NCBI RefSeq assembly: GCF_050624435.1
Contig: NC_134530.1
Span: 148,466,721 to 148,530,720, forward strand
DNA from: Tenrec ecaudatus
Lineage: Eukaryota; Chordata; Mammalia; Afrosoricida; Tenrecidae
DNA: 64,000 nt
Reading direction: 5' to 3'
Shown here: positions 11,740 to 23,392 of the stretch, in pieces
How positions within the stretch are numbered: position 1 is the first letter of the stretch
Layout: each line of letters opens with the position of its first letter
Notes under the pieces: model-generated
Seen by the model: the letters and a program-made list of their open reading frames with translations, nothing else
Told to the model about the DNA's origin: nothing
Databases searched by the model: none
Made by a program: the position numbers and the translations under genes

Positions 11740-12225
11740 GGGTGAGAATTCTCCCTTACAAATCTGGCTAGACCAGAGGATGCACTCTGGTCCAGATAGG
11801 AACTGGAAACACAGGGAATCCAGGACAGATGAACCCTTCAGGACCAGTGGTGAGAGTGGCAACACCGGGAGGGTGGAGAGAGGGTGGGTTGGAAAGGGGA
11901 AACTGATTACAAGGATCTACATATAGCCCCCTCCCTGGGGGACGGACAATAGAAAAGTGGGAGAAGGGAGACGCTGGATAATGTAACTTATGTCAAAATT
12001 AAAATAATTTATAAATTATCAAGGGTTCATGAGGGAGGGGGGAGCGGGGAGGGAGGGAAAAATGAGAAGCTGATACCAAGGGCTCAAGTAGAAAAAGCAA
12101 ATGATTTGAGGATGATGATGGCAACAAATGTACAAATGTGCTTGGCACAATGAATGTATTTATGGATTATGATAAGAGTTGTATGAGCCCCCAGTAAAAT
12201 GTTTTGTTTTTTTTTAAAAAAAGAT
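11740..12225 (+). mobile_element. L1 3' end (afrotherian-type 3' UTR), 5'-truncated
   Basis: Sense copy of the 3' UTR seen in antisense elsewhere: 'gggaatccaggacagatgaa', 'gggggacggacaatagaaaa', 'ataatttataaattatcaag' and 'gatgatgatggcaacaaatg'. It ends with 'gagcccccagtaaaatg' plus a T/A-rich tail. No ORF2 is included. Confidence 0.85.
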
Positions 12226-13639
12226 AGGGGGTAAGAAGTGGTAGGAAGCCAGACCAAGCAGAGCCTTGTGGGTCACTGCTCAAGGTTTAGCTTCTCTCCC
12301 CCAAACAGTGAAGAGCCTTTGAAGTGTTAATGCCAGGAGGTGACATGTTCAGATTTACATTTCAAAAAATCACTCTGGTAGCACCATGGAAGTATGCCTC
12401 AGGGACCAGAGGCGATGCTGGAAAGACTAGTTAGGAAGATCTGATAATAGAGTAGCTGAGAAATGATATGAACTAAGACTCAAGTGGAGGCATTGGAAAA
12501 GAACTACTGAGAATTTGAGAATTGTTTAGAGGAAGTGGGAAGGATTCAATGATAGATTGGAAATGGGAAACAGGAGTGTGGAAGGTGTGAGTCTGTGATT
12601 CTGATGGGTCCAACTGAATGACACCGGAAGGGGATTGGATGGGAAGCATTGGGCATGCACAGTCTGATGTTCCTGAGAGATGTCCAAACAAAGGTATGAC
12701 GGAATGGGACAGATTGTCTGGGGCTTGTTCTAAAGATCTGGGACAGAGAATCACATTTGGGAGACATAGGCTTATGGACAGCAAGATAAATGAACAAAAT
12801 CACCTGTGAGAGTGGTCTTGGGAACTTGCCTTGAGGAACATCCATGCTGGATCACCCTAGGGAGGGAGATGAGGCCGCAAAAGAGACTGATAGGGCTGGA
12901 CAGTCTAAGGACCTGGTATTTTTAATTGTTTCTCATTCTCATTTTCCCCTTTTCTCTATTTAAGGTGATCGCCTTGTTTTATTATTTCTGGCTTCAAGGA
13001 TCTTGGCAGGGTCTCAAGTAAAAGAAGCTTAAAGTTCAGTTTTCTTGCAGTTTTTGGTAAATGCACAAACAACAAAGAGAAGCTGTAAGACAGTGGGAAA
13101 GACGCCTGAAAGGTCTTGACCATGGTTCAAGCTCCTGACCACAGCCAAGATTCTAAGAGCCTTTCACAGATCTTGGATACAGCAGAATCCGAATCCTGAG
13201 GGACCCAGGAAGAGCCGGTAATGCATATCTTGACGGAAATGTGAATCAATGGGACAGCTCCCAGATCTTTGCCTAACTCCAGGATGATGTCTTCCCAGCA
13301 TGTGTCAGAAATGTCTTGTCAAAAAGAACATTTCGAGATCTATTCCCAAGTACAATGCTGTAGGTGATTTTACAATATCCATTGTGGTGGTTACACAGTT
13401 TCATGTCACCTTTGTAAATAAGAATGAAGGGGTGGAGTCTAGCCTGTCAATCAGGTCACAGTCTGGTGATCCCTCCTTGTGGGCGTGGCCCTCTCATGAG
13501 GATTCTGGGACTTCTTCTCTTCCTCCCTGTGGGGGTAATGGCTGTGGAGTTAGAATGCATGCAGGAGGAGCAGCGTAGAAAGCACAGAATGCTGCTCAGC
13601 CTTCTCCAGCGGGCCTGAGAAGCGGCACACCCTCTCTCT
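12226..13639. other. Unclassified; possible ancient repeat at its left
   Basis: About 12240-12440 resembles an old mammal-wide repeat ('caggaggtgacatgttcaga', 'atcactctggtagcac'), family not assigned. The rest has no recognised gene or repeat. Confidence 0.35.
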
Positions 13640-14183
13640 GCACAATGGCTCCCCGCACACCGGTCTGAGAACTAGCGCGTGCTGTCAGCTTCTGCATTCC
13701 TGTGCGTGAGCTAGCCCTTGGCCAGCGCCTGCTGCCCCTTCCTCATTAGTGCAATTTCATAACCATATAAGGATGAAATTTGGAACAAGGATGTAAGCGT
13801 GGTAACATTTAATTGTCTGATGCGCCCTATATATACTGCAGAAAGACAACACCTACCTGGTGGCAGGACACAAACGCTCTGATTCACATTCCTGTTGACA
13901 AGCCACATGGAGTCACGCTGATTGGACCCACAGGACTTTCCGCCCACCAGCCTGTGATCTTCCTGCATTCTGCATCATTGCATGTGCTGTGTGAGTCTGA
14001 GGAGGAGTTTTTATAGGCTAGTATTGGACATATGAACCAATATCAGACTTATGAACTTGATCTGGACTGGGCTGGGATGTTTTCTCAATATGCAATTGCT
14101 CTATGATATAAAAATCTCTCTTACACATATTTGAATATCTCTGGATTTGTTTCTCTAGTCAATCCAGACTAGCGCACCCATAT
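13640..14183 (+). repeat. Old interspersed repeat (family also at 25.4 kb)
   Basis: Shares blocks with the copy at 25437-25975: 'attctgcatcattgcatgtg', 'ggctgggatgttttctcaat' and the closing 'ctggatttgtttctctagtc'. Probably an old L1-type 3' region, but I cannot name it securely. Confidence 0.5.
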
Positions 14184-14339
14184 AACTACAAGGAATGCCA
14201 GTTAATGCAACTGTCATTCATATTTATAAACCAACCATGAATCCCAAAGATGAAGAAATTAGGGATTTTAATAATTAGGGATTTTTAATAACATGCAACC
14301 GCATTGATCGTTCAATCAAGATGCATTGATAATTACTGG

Positions 14340-14960
14340 TTATTGGAATGTGATAGTTGGGTATTGTATCAACTTCTCTGGATCAGATTTCTCAGTGGCT
14401 TGGCAGTTGGGGCATAGTAATCCCCTGTGATGCGGCCTAACATAATGTAATTAAATCCTTGATAGGAGCTGCTGTGAGTAGCCCAAGAATTGTAAGATTA
14501 GGGTGGAGTGCAACCCCCTAACTGGGGCCACAGTCCTGATGCAATTGAAAGTTTCCTTGGGAATATGTCCTATTTCCTATATAAGTGGATACTAATGGGA
14601 AAGCTTGTTTGCTTTTTTTTTTTTTTTCTGGCTCTGGATTCTGCATCTGGTTCATTGATTTTTGATGAATGGCTTGCCTATCACCTGCTGTTCATGAACA
14701 TCATCTGACCTGCTGACCTTAGATTCATCCACTTCTGTAGTCATCAGCCTGTCATCTTCCTGCCAATATTGGGTTCAACAGCTTCTGAAATTACTCAAGT
14801 TGGAGAAGCCTTCCATTTAACAACTGACCAACAGATTTGGAACATTTCTGGACTCATACTGACCCACTTCTACAACTATGTCAGTGATTGTTATAAATGT
14901 GTGCGTGTGTGTGTGTGTCACTGGTTTTGCTTCTAGAGAACTCGGCCTAACACAATGTAC
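14340..14960 (+). repeat. Old interspersed repeat of the same class
   Basis: Begins 'tggaatgtgatagttgggta' and ends 'ggttttgcttctagagaact', the same start and end style as the copies at 13.6 and 25.4 kb. A poly-T and a GT microsatellite lie inside. Family assignment is uncertain. Confidence 0.45.
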
Positions 14961-15009
14961 GAGTTTTTAATTATTAAAAAGGCATCTGACCTTTTCCCGC
15001 ACGAGCCTA

Positions 15010-15223
15010 TAAAACAAAATCCACTGCCAGCAGATCAATTTTGATTCATATCCACTCTACACAGGAAAGTACAGGTGCTCCTTGGGTTCTAACACGGTAC
15101 GTTTTGATGGGAGCAGAGACCTTCATCTTTTGCCTGAGAAGCAGCTGGTAGGTTTGCATTGCCAACCTTGAGGTTATCAGCCCAATACTGAGCCCACAGC
15201 CCCACCAGAGCTCCTTTCCAGGA
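15010..15223 (-). mobile_element. AfroSINE
   Basis: Reverse-complement copy from the tail 'aaatccactgccagcagatc' to the head 'gccccaccagagctcc'. It includes 'gggagcagagaccttcatct'. Diverged but nearly full length. Confidence 0.75.
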
Positions 15224-15404
15224 GTAAAGTGAGCCAAAGAAGAACTTATGCTCCTGTCCAAAAGTACCAACACCTTTGACTTAAACACACTATAAAGAAT
15301 GCATCTTGTTCACAACCCATGATTCGACCCATGAATGGACAATGAAATGTGAATGGAACTAGAGTTCACAAACCAATAGGGAAGAATTCACTCAGCATTT
15401 CTTC

Positions 15405-15556
15405 TTCTTTTATTTATTTTTAAAATCATTTTATTGGGGGCTCGTCCAACTCTTACCGCAATGCATCCATCCATCCATTGTGTCAAGCACATGTGTACAT
15501 TTGTTACCACCATCATTCTCAAAACATTTTCTTTCTACTTGAGCCCGTGATATCTG
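15405..15556 (-). mobile_element. L1 3' end, short 5'-truncated insertion
   Basis: 'aaaatcattttattgggggc', 'catccatccatccattgtgt' and 'ctcaaaacattttctttcta' are the last ~150 bases of the L1 3' UTR in antisense. Confidence 0.8.
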
Positions 15557-15569
15557 ACAGAACTAAAGA

Positions 15570-17372
15570 AAAACATTCAAGCCTCAAGTATGAATGTTGA
15601 AAGATTATATGGGTAAATATTAAAGGACACAGGAAACATCAAATGAAGATAGAAGAATTGTGTGGTACATGAACTATATGTCAATAAATTATTTATAAGG
15701 AAGACAGAAGAATCACTGTACAAAAATAATTGATCAATGTTCAATCATTTCATATGATAGCATTAATCAAGAACAAATAGGATTGGAGGAAGAAGTACAA
15801 GTATTCTGACAGAATGTGTAGAAAACAAGGATTCAGGGATTGATGGGAGTACCAATTGAGATGCTATTTAAAACTGAATATAACACTGGCAGTCCTCACC
15901 CTTCATGCCAAGAAATTTGAAAGATAGCTACGTGGCCAACTGATTGGAAACAAAACAACCCTCACTGCCATAGAGTCAATTCTGACTCATGTTGACCTTA
16001 CAAGACAGTAGCAGAACTGCTTCTGTGGCTTCTGAAACTATAAATCTTTATGGGAACAGAAAGCCTCATCTTTCTCCCTCAGAGCGGTTTCGAACTGCCG
16101 ACCATGCAGTTAGGAGCCCAACAGATAACTCACTATTCTATAAAGGGCGCCTTACTGACCGTAAGGGATACATATTTGTGTCCATTTCAAGGAAAGGAGA
16201 TCCAGGGGAATTCAGCAATATCATTAATATCACATAGTAAAATTTTGCTAAAGATTATTCAGAACTTGTTGGAATAGTACATCAACAGAGAAATGCCAGA
16301 CTTTCAAGTCAGATTCATAAGAAGACATGGGACAGAGGACATCAATGCCAATGTCACATGGTTCTTGACTGAAAGTAGAGAATACCAGAAAGATGTTAAC
16401 CCGTGTTTTACTGACTATGCAAAGTTTTATTGACTGTGTAGATGATAACAAAGTATGGATACTATAGTAAAGGATGGAAATTCCGGAATATTTCTTTGTG
16501 CTGATGTGGAGCCTTTGCATTGACCAAGAGGCAGTTGTTTGAACAGAACAAGGGGCTACTGCATGGTTTAAAATCAGGAAAGGTGAGCATCAGGGTTGTA
16601 TCCTTTTACCATACTTATTCAATCTGTATGCTGAGCAAATCACCAGAGACACTGGATGATATGAAGTAGAATAAGTATCATCGGAATTAGAGGAAGGTTC
16701 ATTAACAACCTGTGATATGCAGATTGCTTGCTCAAAGCGAAGAGGACTTGAAGTACTTACTGATGGATATCAACAACTACCGCCTTCAGTAGGGATTACA
16801 TCCCAATATAAAGAAAACAAAATCCTCACAGCTTGACCAATAAGCAACATTATGATAAATGGAGAAAATATTGAAGGTGCCAAAAGACAGAGTTCATTGG
16901 GCAAATCTGCCGCCCAAGATCTATTTAAAATGTAACAGAGCAAAGATATCACTTAAGGAGAACTGAGGTGAGTCTGACCCAAGCCATGGTTCTTTCAATG
17001 ACTCATACCTGTAAGAAAGCTTAACAACCAATAAGGAAAAGGAACGAAGAATTAATGCATTTGAATTACAGTGTTGGTGAAGAATATTGAGTATCCATGG
17101 GCTATCAGAAGAATAAACAAATCTGTTTTGCAGAAGTACAGCCATAGACTCCTTCGCAGTGAGGACCAAAAAGACTTCTTCCCCATGTACTTTGGAGAGA
17201 GGGCTGGTCCCTGGAAAAGGGCATCATGGCAGAAGGTCAATGAAAAAGCAAAGCCAGTCGGTGAGATGGCTCTGTCAGTGGGCTCAAACAGTCAATGGCT
17301 GTGAGGATGCCACGGTTCAAGTAGTGTTTCATTTGGTCACTGTGAGTGGGAACCAACTGGGCAGCACCTAAA
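15570..17372 (+). pseudogene. RTE-clade LINE, degenerate reverse-transcriptase region to 3' end
   Basis: A decayed RTE retrotransposon copy. One frame near 16565-16670 reads WFKIRKGEHQGCILLPYLFN.. before a stop, matching the RTE reverse-transcriptase block W-F-x-I-x-x-G-x-x-Q-G-C-I-L-x-P-x-L-F-N. Downstream the catalytic YADD has become YADC with frame damage (about 16715). It continues through 'aatattgagtatccatgggc' and 'caaatctgttttgcagaagt' to a 3' tail 'gtgagtgggaaccaactggg' and 'cagcaccta'. An AfroSINE interrupts it. It cannot encode active enzyme. Confidence 0.8.
15952..16152 (-). mobile_element. AfroSINE nested in the RTE copy
   Basis: Full reverse-complement SINE from 'caaccctcactgccatagag' to 'agataactcactattctata'. 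The RTE text 'ggccaactgattggaa' stops at its left and resumes 'gggatacatatttgtgtcca' at its right. The copy at 26.2 kb has these adjacent. Flanks 'actgattggaa' and 'actgaccgtaa' look like a decayed target duplication. Confidence 0.8.
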
Positions 17373-17769
17373 AACAGAACGGTTCCTTAGTGAGATGGTG
17401 CTGCTGTGACAAAAGTACCACAACCGGTGGCCTTACCAAACAGAAGCTTATTTTCCTTAAGGTTTAGAATTCCCTTAGCAGTTTGAATTCAGGCTTCAAT
17501 GCTAAGGGAAGGCTTTCTCTTGGTTGACTCCAGGGAAAGGTCTTTGTCCTTTGGCTATTAGGTGATCTTCATGTGCATTTCTCGCTCCCCATTTTTGCTT
17601 GCTTAATATGCACCTTTTATATCTTTTAAAAGATTGACTCAAGACACACCCTACCTCATTCACATAGCAAAGACAACCTGCTCCCAATGGTAGAAAACTA
17701 TATTTGAATTTAAACCACTCATTTTTCATGTGCCTCAGCCTCCATTATGAATTAACACAACACTGGCCC
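17373..17769. other. Possible old repeat, family unclear
   Basis: 'tgctgctgtgacaaaagtac' and 'agaagcttattttccttaag' recall a common old mammalian repeat start, but I cannot assign it. No gene seen. Confidence 0.3.
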
Positions 17770-18376
17770 TATTTAAATGTTTACTATTTTTGTTGAGCGT
17801 GGATTTAAATTTTATTTTTTTGTTGTTGAGAATATATATACAGCAAAGATACGCTAATTTAATATGTACCATACCATTTAGTAACATTGACTATATTTTT
17901 TTGCAACTATTCTCACTAGTGTCACTTTTATCTCACACAGGCAGTTCTTAAAAAAGCATAATGCTAAAGCCAACCATTTTTTACTAGTTAAACTAAACTA
18001 GTATTTGGTGTTAAGAAGACTTCAGGGGATGTTTTTGGTGAAAATGTTAAAGATTATTTTAGGGCAATCATTTCAGAGATTTGTCCAATCTTCATGCTCC
18101 AAGAACTCCAGGGTCCCTAACTATTTGCAAGTCTATGCTACATTCCCCTCCTTTGGATCACAATTCCTCTACAGTCTTTTATCACAAGTTCACTGATAAT
18201 ACTCAGGTGCCATCCTGTTCTTCTGGCCTCAGGGGAAAGAAGACAGGTGTTCATGGAAGCAATCAGCCCCACAATGCATTTCTTCTTCCTATTCCTGATT
18301 TCCCTTCTTCAGCCGCTGCTCCAGAGATACAGAGGCCAATTGTCATGTCTTGCAACATGGATTGTCTTGTATTACT
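17770..18376 (-). mobile_element. L1 3' UTR, second afrotherian type
   Basis: Antisense blocks typical of a proboscidean/afrotherian L1 3' UTR: 'gttgagaatatatatacagc', 'gttcttaaaaaagcataatg', 'gttaagaagacttcagggga' and 'ttcttctggcctcaggggaa'. It differs from the 'attttattgggggctc' type at 32.5 and 40.2 kb and is more diverged, hence probably older. Confidence 0.75.
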
Positions 18377-18774
18377 TTTAGTTCAAAAAATACTTCATTA
18401 AAATGTTATTTCTTTTGGCAACTGTTTTTTTTTAGTACCTTTTCACTTTTTTTTAAACCTTAGCTGAGTGCCTCTCTCGCCTCACACTAATATTGGCCAT
18501 ATATCTTGAACACCCAACTATGGACTAAGCACCCTGCCCATCTGTGATGATTAAGCCAGATATATCAGGGGAAACCCAGGGGAGTGCAATGTTATTAGAA
18601 AGAATATTTTCAAAAGACAGAGAATGTTAAAGTATGCCCAATGCTGCCCAGAAATCAACTAAGACTACAAAGAACGCTTACATCTGCTTGGTGCCTTGGG
18701 GTCCACTGGTGATTCTGAGTCTGTCGAATGGCGGAGGGGGAATCGGGCTGAAAGGGCTTGAGGGGTGAGTTGGT
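18377..18774. other. No recognised feature
   Basis: Intergenic, with short poly-T runs and no gene or repeat recognised. Confidence 0.35.
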
Positions 18775-18976
18775 CTTGGGTGTACGCAGTCCATTCTGAC
18801 TTCCAGTCTTGCTATGTGCGAGTAGAACTTCCCCATAGGGTTTCCTCGGCTGTAATCTCGACAGGTGCAGCTCACCATGTCTGTCCTCTCAGGAGCAGAG
18901 CAGAGTGGGTTCAAAGAGTTGAACCTCTCTGTTGGCAGCCCAGCGCCTCGCCACTGCACGGCCAGCGCTCCGTAGC
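18775..18976 (-). mobile_element. AfroSINE, diverged
   Basis: 'cattctgacttccagtcttg', 'gtagaacttccccatagggt', then 'gttgaacctctctgttggca' and 'gcctcgccactgcacggcca'. Confidence 0.7.
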
Positions 18977-19212
18977 AAGGAGGGGAATGACCCCGTGACT
19001 CTGGAGGCCTCTCTCCAAAAGCTTGCCTCTGAAGAAGAGGCTCGGGCAAGGTAGTCATGGAGACAGAGCAGAGTCAAAGGGGTGTGCTTGTGCTGTAATG
19101 GTGTAATGGTACGTGGTTCCCTTTTGTGAGAGAAGTTGAATGTACAACAACTGAGATGGGATCCTGAAAAAGGTGAAAGGGTTCACATTAAACAGATGAC
19201 AAGGCCCCTGTA

Positions 19213-19318
19213 ATGGAGCCCTGGTGGTGTCGTGGTTACTCACTGGGCTCTGATCCACGTGGTCAGCAGTTCAGCATCACCAGCAGTGAATCAGCATTAA
19301 CTCAATGGCAGGGAGCAA
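19213..19318 (+). mobile_element. AfroSINE with large internal deletion
   Basis: A well-preserved head 'ggagccctggtggtgtcgtg' and B-box region 'ggtcagcagttcagcatcac' run directly into the tail 'aatcagcattaactcaatgg'. About half the normal body is missing. Confidence 0.8.
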
Positions 19319-19651
19319 AAATCTCCTGAGGGAACTAGAGGGCAGGCATTTCAATGGGTGTTTTTTGTTTGTCTGTCTAATGTTGGTTAACAGGAAGTCA
19401 AGGCAGCACCTTCAGAAGCCCATAATTTTCTCTACCAAGAGGGGAGACCAGGTCCTCTTTTAGCAGTAATGGGGCACTTGATGACAGTGAAGAGGGGAAC
19501 ACATTTGAATACATTGGGACCTGTGATTAATAAAGAGCAGTCATCAAAACCCCTCTGCCTCTGGTTATATGAACTAGTGTACTCTGGTCCCACGAGATCC
19601 CATTAGAAGCATGAAGAGAAACTCTAGGTAGAGAGATGGAGTGATTTCCAG
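19319..19651. other. No recognised feature
   Basis: Intergenic sequence with nothing recognised. Confidence 0.35.
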
Positions 19652-19655
19652 GTGA

Positions 19656-19696
<41 letters not shown>

Positions 19697-19700
19697 TATT
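19652..19700. repeat. (TA)n microsatellite
   Basis: Nearly uninterrupted TA dinucleotides, broken once by G. Confidence 0.95.
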
Positions 19701-19750
19701 CTAGAATATTACCTTGTGTGTAAGGAAGAGAGGAAAACAGACTACATGAG

Positions 19751-19812
19751 GAGAGATCTCAAAAATTCCATTATCTTTTCATTCCACTTTTCCACGAACT
19801 TTTGAAACCCTG
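19751..19812. mobile_element. Palindromic MITE-like element
   Basis: 'tctcaaaaattccattatct' and 'ccacgaacttttgaaaccc' match the family in reversed orientation. Slightly shortened. Confidence 0.5.
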
Positions 19813-19894
19813 TTGGGTAGTCACATTAGCTTGTACTTTTATGCAAGGAAACCTGTTGGGTATTCACATTAGCTTGTACTTTTATGCAAGGAAA
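19809..19894. repeat. 43-bp tandem duplication
   Basis: Two adjacent copies of a 43-base unit beginning cctgttgggt and ending gcaaggaaa. They differ at one base (tagtc/tattc). The array begins at the MITE edge. Confidence 0.9.
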
Positions 19895-20329
19895 CCTGTA
19901 AAGGATGTGCAGTCAACTCATAAAGGTGCTACAGCAGAAAGCAAGGAATGGGTAACGAGGTCAAGGAGGACCGAAGTGGCAAGAGAGACTCTCAATGGAT
20001 GCCATTAAAATTTTTTAAGCATTTAGCTATGTAAACATTGCCTATTAGAAAAATAAAATTTAAGAACTTGAAAGGGCAAGTTCCCATACAAATAGGTATG
20101 CACAATAAACCCAGACTCTGTCTCCAAATTAAGTCCACATTGTCAGGTACCTTGAGGATGTTTTAAAAGGACTGCCCTGTCCGTAGGAGGATTATGTTTT
20201 CACATCTTTCTGGGAAGATGTTAGGCCATCAAGAGAGACCCCTGATAATTATTACTGCCACCCTCCAAGCCGGTGTGCTCTTTCTCTCAATGCCTGGAGT
20301 CAATGGAGTTCTCTCAAGAGTCTGACGTT
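19895..20329. other. No recognised feature
   Basis: Intergenic sequence with nothing recognised. Confidence 0.35.
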
Positions 20330-20662
20330 GGGGGAGAAAGGAGGAACTGATCCCAAGGGTCAATCTATAGCGCCCTCCCAGGGGGGTGAACAACGGAAAA
20401 GTGGGTGAGGGGCGATGGAGGACGATGCAAGATATGAAAATAATTATCTATAATTTATCAATTCAGGAGGGAGGAAAGGCAGGGGAGGAAGGGGGAAGAA
20501 ATGGGGAGCTCATATCAGGGGCTCAAGTGGGAAGAGAATGCTTTGAAAATGATGATGGCAGCATATGGGCAAATGCACTTGACACACTGGATGAATGTAT
20601 GGATTGTGATAAGAGAGATAAGAACCCCCAATACATGTATTTAAAACAACAAAAAAAAGAGT
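20330..20662 (+). mobile_element. L1 3' end, 5'-truncated
   Basis: Sense 3' UTR: 'cagggg' and 'ggtgaacaacggaaaagtgg', 'gataatttatca'-like segment, 'ggctcaagtgggaagagaat' and 'aagaacccccaatacatg', then an A-rich tail. Confidence 0.85.
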
Positions 20663-21129
20663 CTGCCCTTGATGCTATTCTCATTTCTGTCTTCCTGGCC
20701 ATTCATCTCCTCATGGCCAGTCATCTCCTTCACTCTTTCTGCTTGAACTGGTCTCTGCGGTCTACATCTCCAACTCTAATGTCTGTCAAATTCTACACCT
20801 GAAATGCCACCAGCCAGATCAACATAGTGACTTGGGTCTCAACAGGAATCAGATGTCATATCCAAATTAGGATAATTACAGACAGTTTTTGTTTTGTTTT
20901 TCACAAAGCAACTATTTGGAAAGGTTTGGGTGTGGTGTACAGGAACCGCAGGAACTGTGCAGTATACCTTGGCGGTCATGGGAATGGGTTGTTACCACTC
21001 AAAAAGAAGAGGAAAGGGAGAGGTTTCCAGAAGGTAGAAGGAGAGTGAGGGGTGAGGAGTAGTCTGCTTTGAGAAGAGTCTATGTATTTATTTAAGAATT
21101 TGAAATTCCTAAATCAATCATTACATAGA
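20663..21129. other. No recognised feature
   Basis: Intergenic sequence with nothing recognised. Confidence 0.35.
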
Positions 21130-21318
21130 TCCAAACCCACTACCATCGAGTCGATACTGACTCATGGCAACCCTACATTGGGTTTCTGAGACTGGGAATC
21201 TGTAACGAGCAGACAGCCTTATCTCTCCTCCATAGAGCAGCTGATGAGTTTGAATCAACCACTTTACTGAGAGCAGCTCAACACCTTCCTCACAGCACCA
21301 CCAGAGCTCCCCTTGAGA
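21130..21318 (-). mobile_element. AfroSINE
   Basis: Full reverse-complement copy: 'cccactaccatcgagtcgat' (tail), 'tctgagactgggaatctgta', and 'cacagcaccaccagagctcc' (head). Confidence 0.85.
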
Positions 21319-21711
21319 GGACACTGATCCTTTGTCAAGGACACTGGCCTTATTGGGAGAAAAACAGGGGAACCCATAGGCAGGCCTCATCCTCCTCATG
21401 CCTTTCTTGCTCCTGCTGGGATCTCCATTGGCTAAACTTAACAACAAGCCAGAGGCTACAGGAGACAGTAGATGGTGACACTGCTGGGGTCAAGGACAGA
21501 GTGGAAAGGACAGACAACATATCTGAAGGGACAAAGGAAGCTTTGTGACAAAAATGTCTTCGTTGATGTCCCGCTGGTGCCAAACTCAGCATTCTCCAAA
21601 TCTACCCCTGCACCTTTCCTTCATTAACTTGCCCTTCCTTGTGGGTTCCTTAGTTATGTAGGTCAATGTTACTTCTCGTGACTCATGAGAACATACCAGA
21701 GAATATTGATT
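21319..21711. other. No recognised feature
   Basis: Intergenic sequence with nothing recognised. Confidence 0.35.
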
Positions 21712-22494
21712 GGGTTCCTGAGTGGTGCGAATGGATAAGTAATTGACTATTAGCAGAAAGCTTGGTGGTTCATACTTGAGCAGAAGCCCCTCAGAAGACA
21801 GGCGGATTATCTGCTTCCAAAAGGTCACAATCTTTTTTTAAAAATCATTTTATTGGGAGCTCATACAACTCATCATAATCCATACATACATCAATTGTAT
21901 AAATCATATTTGTACATTCATTTCCCTCATTATTCTCAGAACATTTGTTCTCCACTTAAGCCCCTGGCATCAGCTCCTCATTTTTTCCTTCTTTCCCCAG
22001 GCCCACCTCCCTCATGAACCCTTGATAATTTATAAATTATTATTTTGTCATATCTTACAATGTCTGATGTCTCCCTTCACCCACTTTTCTGTTGTCTGTC
22101 CCCCAAGGAGGAAGTTATATATAGATCCCTGTACTCAGTTCCCCCTCTCTACCCCACCTTTGCTCCACCCTCCTGGTATCACCACTCTCATCACTGGTCC
22201 TGAAGGGATCATCCGCCCTGGATTCCCTGTGTTTCCAGTTCCTATCTGTACCAGTGTACATCCTCTGGTGTAGCCAGATTTGTAAGGTAGAATTTGGATC
22301 ATGATAGTGAAGGGGAGGGGGGGTTGAGGATGAAGCATTTAGGAACTAGAGGATAGTTGCATGTTTCATCGTTGCTACACTGCACCCTGACTGGCTCGTC
22401 TCAAAATGTCACAATCTTGACACTTCTGTCGAGCAATTTTATGCTGCCGCGTGGGTGGTCGAAAGTCAGAAGCAACTCAACAACTAACCACAAC
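21712..22494 (+). mobile_element. Old AfroSINE split by an L1
   Basis: Left half 'ttgggttcctgagtggtgcg' through 'cttccaaaaggtcacaatct', right half 'gtcacaatcttgacacttct' through 'ggtcgaaagtcagaagcaac'. The two halves join into one SINE if the L1 between them is removed. Confidence 0.7.
21835..22402 (-). mobile_element. L1 3' end inserted in a SINE, with target duplication
   Basis: A 568-bp antisense 5'-truncated L1 made only of 3' UTR. It is flanked by AAAAGGTCACAATCTT (21819-21834) and AAAATGTCACAATCTT (22403-22418), a 16-bp target duplication with one mismatch. The T-run at its left edge is the poly-A tail in antisense. Confidence 0.92.
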
Positions 22495-23220
22495 ATTGAC
22501 TAGGCCCCTGCCTTGTCAGGCGCAATACTGAGTGCCTCATTTGAATGGTCTCATTGAATCTACTCTAGATCATTGAGATTTGATGAGGGAAAATTAAGTT
22601 TGTAGCAGGGCAGCGATCTATAATTATTCCCATTCCAGTTATCATTCTGGTTCATGCAACTTCTTGATATTTGAGTCCGTTCTGGTTTCGCTTTGTTGGC
22701 CATCACAGCACCAGGAAGAGCCAGTTCGAAGCCCTGCCCTGAATGCGTTTTTCCTGCAAGTGCAATGGTCCAAGTTGCATCGTCTTGGGGCCTCTGCTGG
22801 CCTGCTTTCCTTCTCTTGTATAAAAGTGATCCCGCCCCCCAGAAGTTAATAGTCAGCAGTATTCATTTTCCTCCTCCGAGTTGTTATTTTAAATAAAAAT
22901 GCTAACGTATCTTAAAAAAAAAAAAGCGTTCCATGAAGTAGTCCCTGTTATTGATACCCAATTTCAGATTAAGACTGGTTGGAGCAAGTGGTTTGCATTC
23001 AGCGAGTATCTGAAGTGTGGAAGGCTGAACGCACCTACCTGCACCACAGAATGTCTAGAGAGCTGTTTCCATGCAGATTACAGTCAAGGAAAAACAACGC
23101 AGTATGTCTACTTTCTAACAAATATGGCCGCCATGACCCAGAATGCACTTGATCGCACACAATGACAGATTAAGCAATTGAGGCTGAGGACGGGTAACTA
23201 ACTAATGCCAAGCTTCAAAA
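22495..23220. other. No recognised feature
   Basis: Intergenic. An 'atggccgccat' near-palindrome at about 23125 resembles a YY1-type core but is not supported by context. Confidence 0.35.
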
Positions 23221-23392
23221 CTCAAAGTCACTGCCATCAAGTCAATCTGAATCACAGCGACCCTACCTGAGTCTGAGACTGCGAATCTTTACAGGAGTAG
23301 AACGCTTCATCTTTCTCCTTTGGAGTGTCTGCTGGCTTTAAACTGCTGACCCTGTGCTTAGCAGAGGCGATCTGACACTGCAGCCTCCCCTC
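23221..23392 (-). mobile_element. AfroSINE
   Basis: 'caaagtcactgccatcaagt', 'gagactgcgaatctttacag' and 'cttcatctttctcctttgga'. The head is diverged. Confidence 0.8.

Noticed and set aside
23123..23136. YY1-type GCCAT site as a regulatory element
   Set aside because: A single short motif in unclassified intergenic sequence, with no promoter context.
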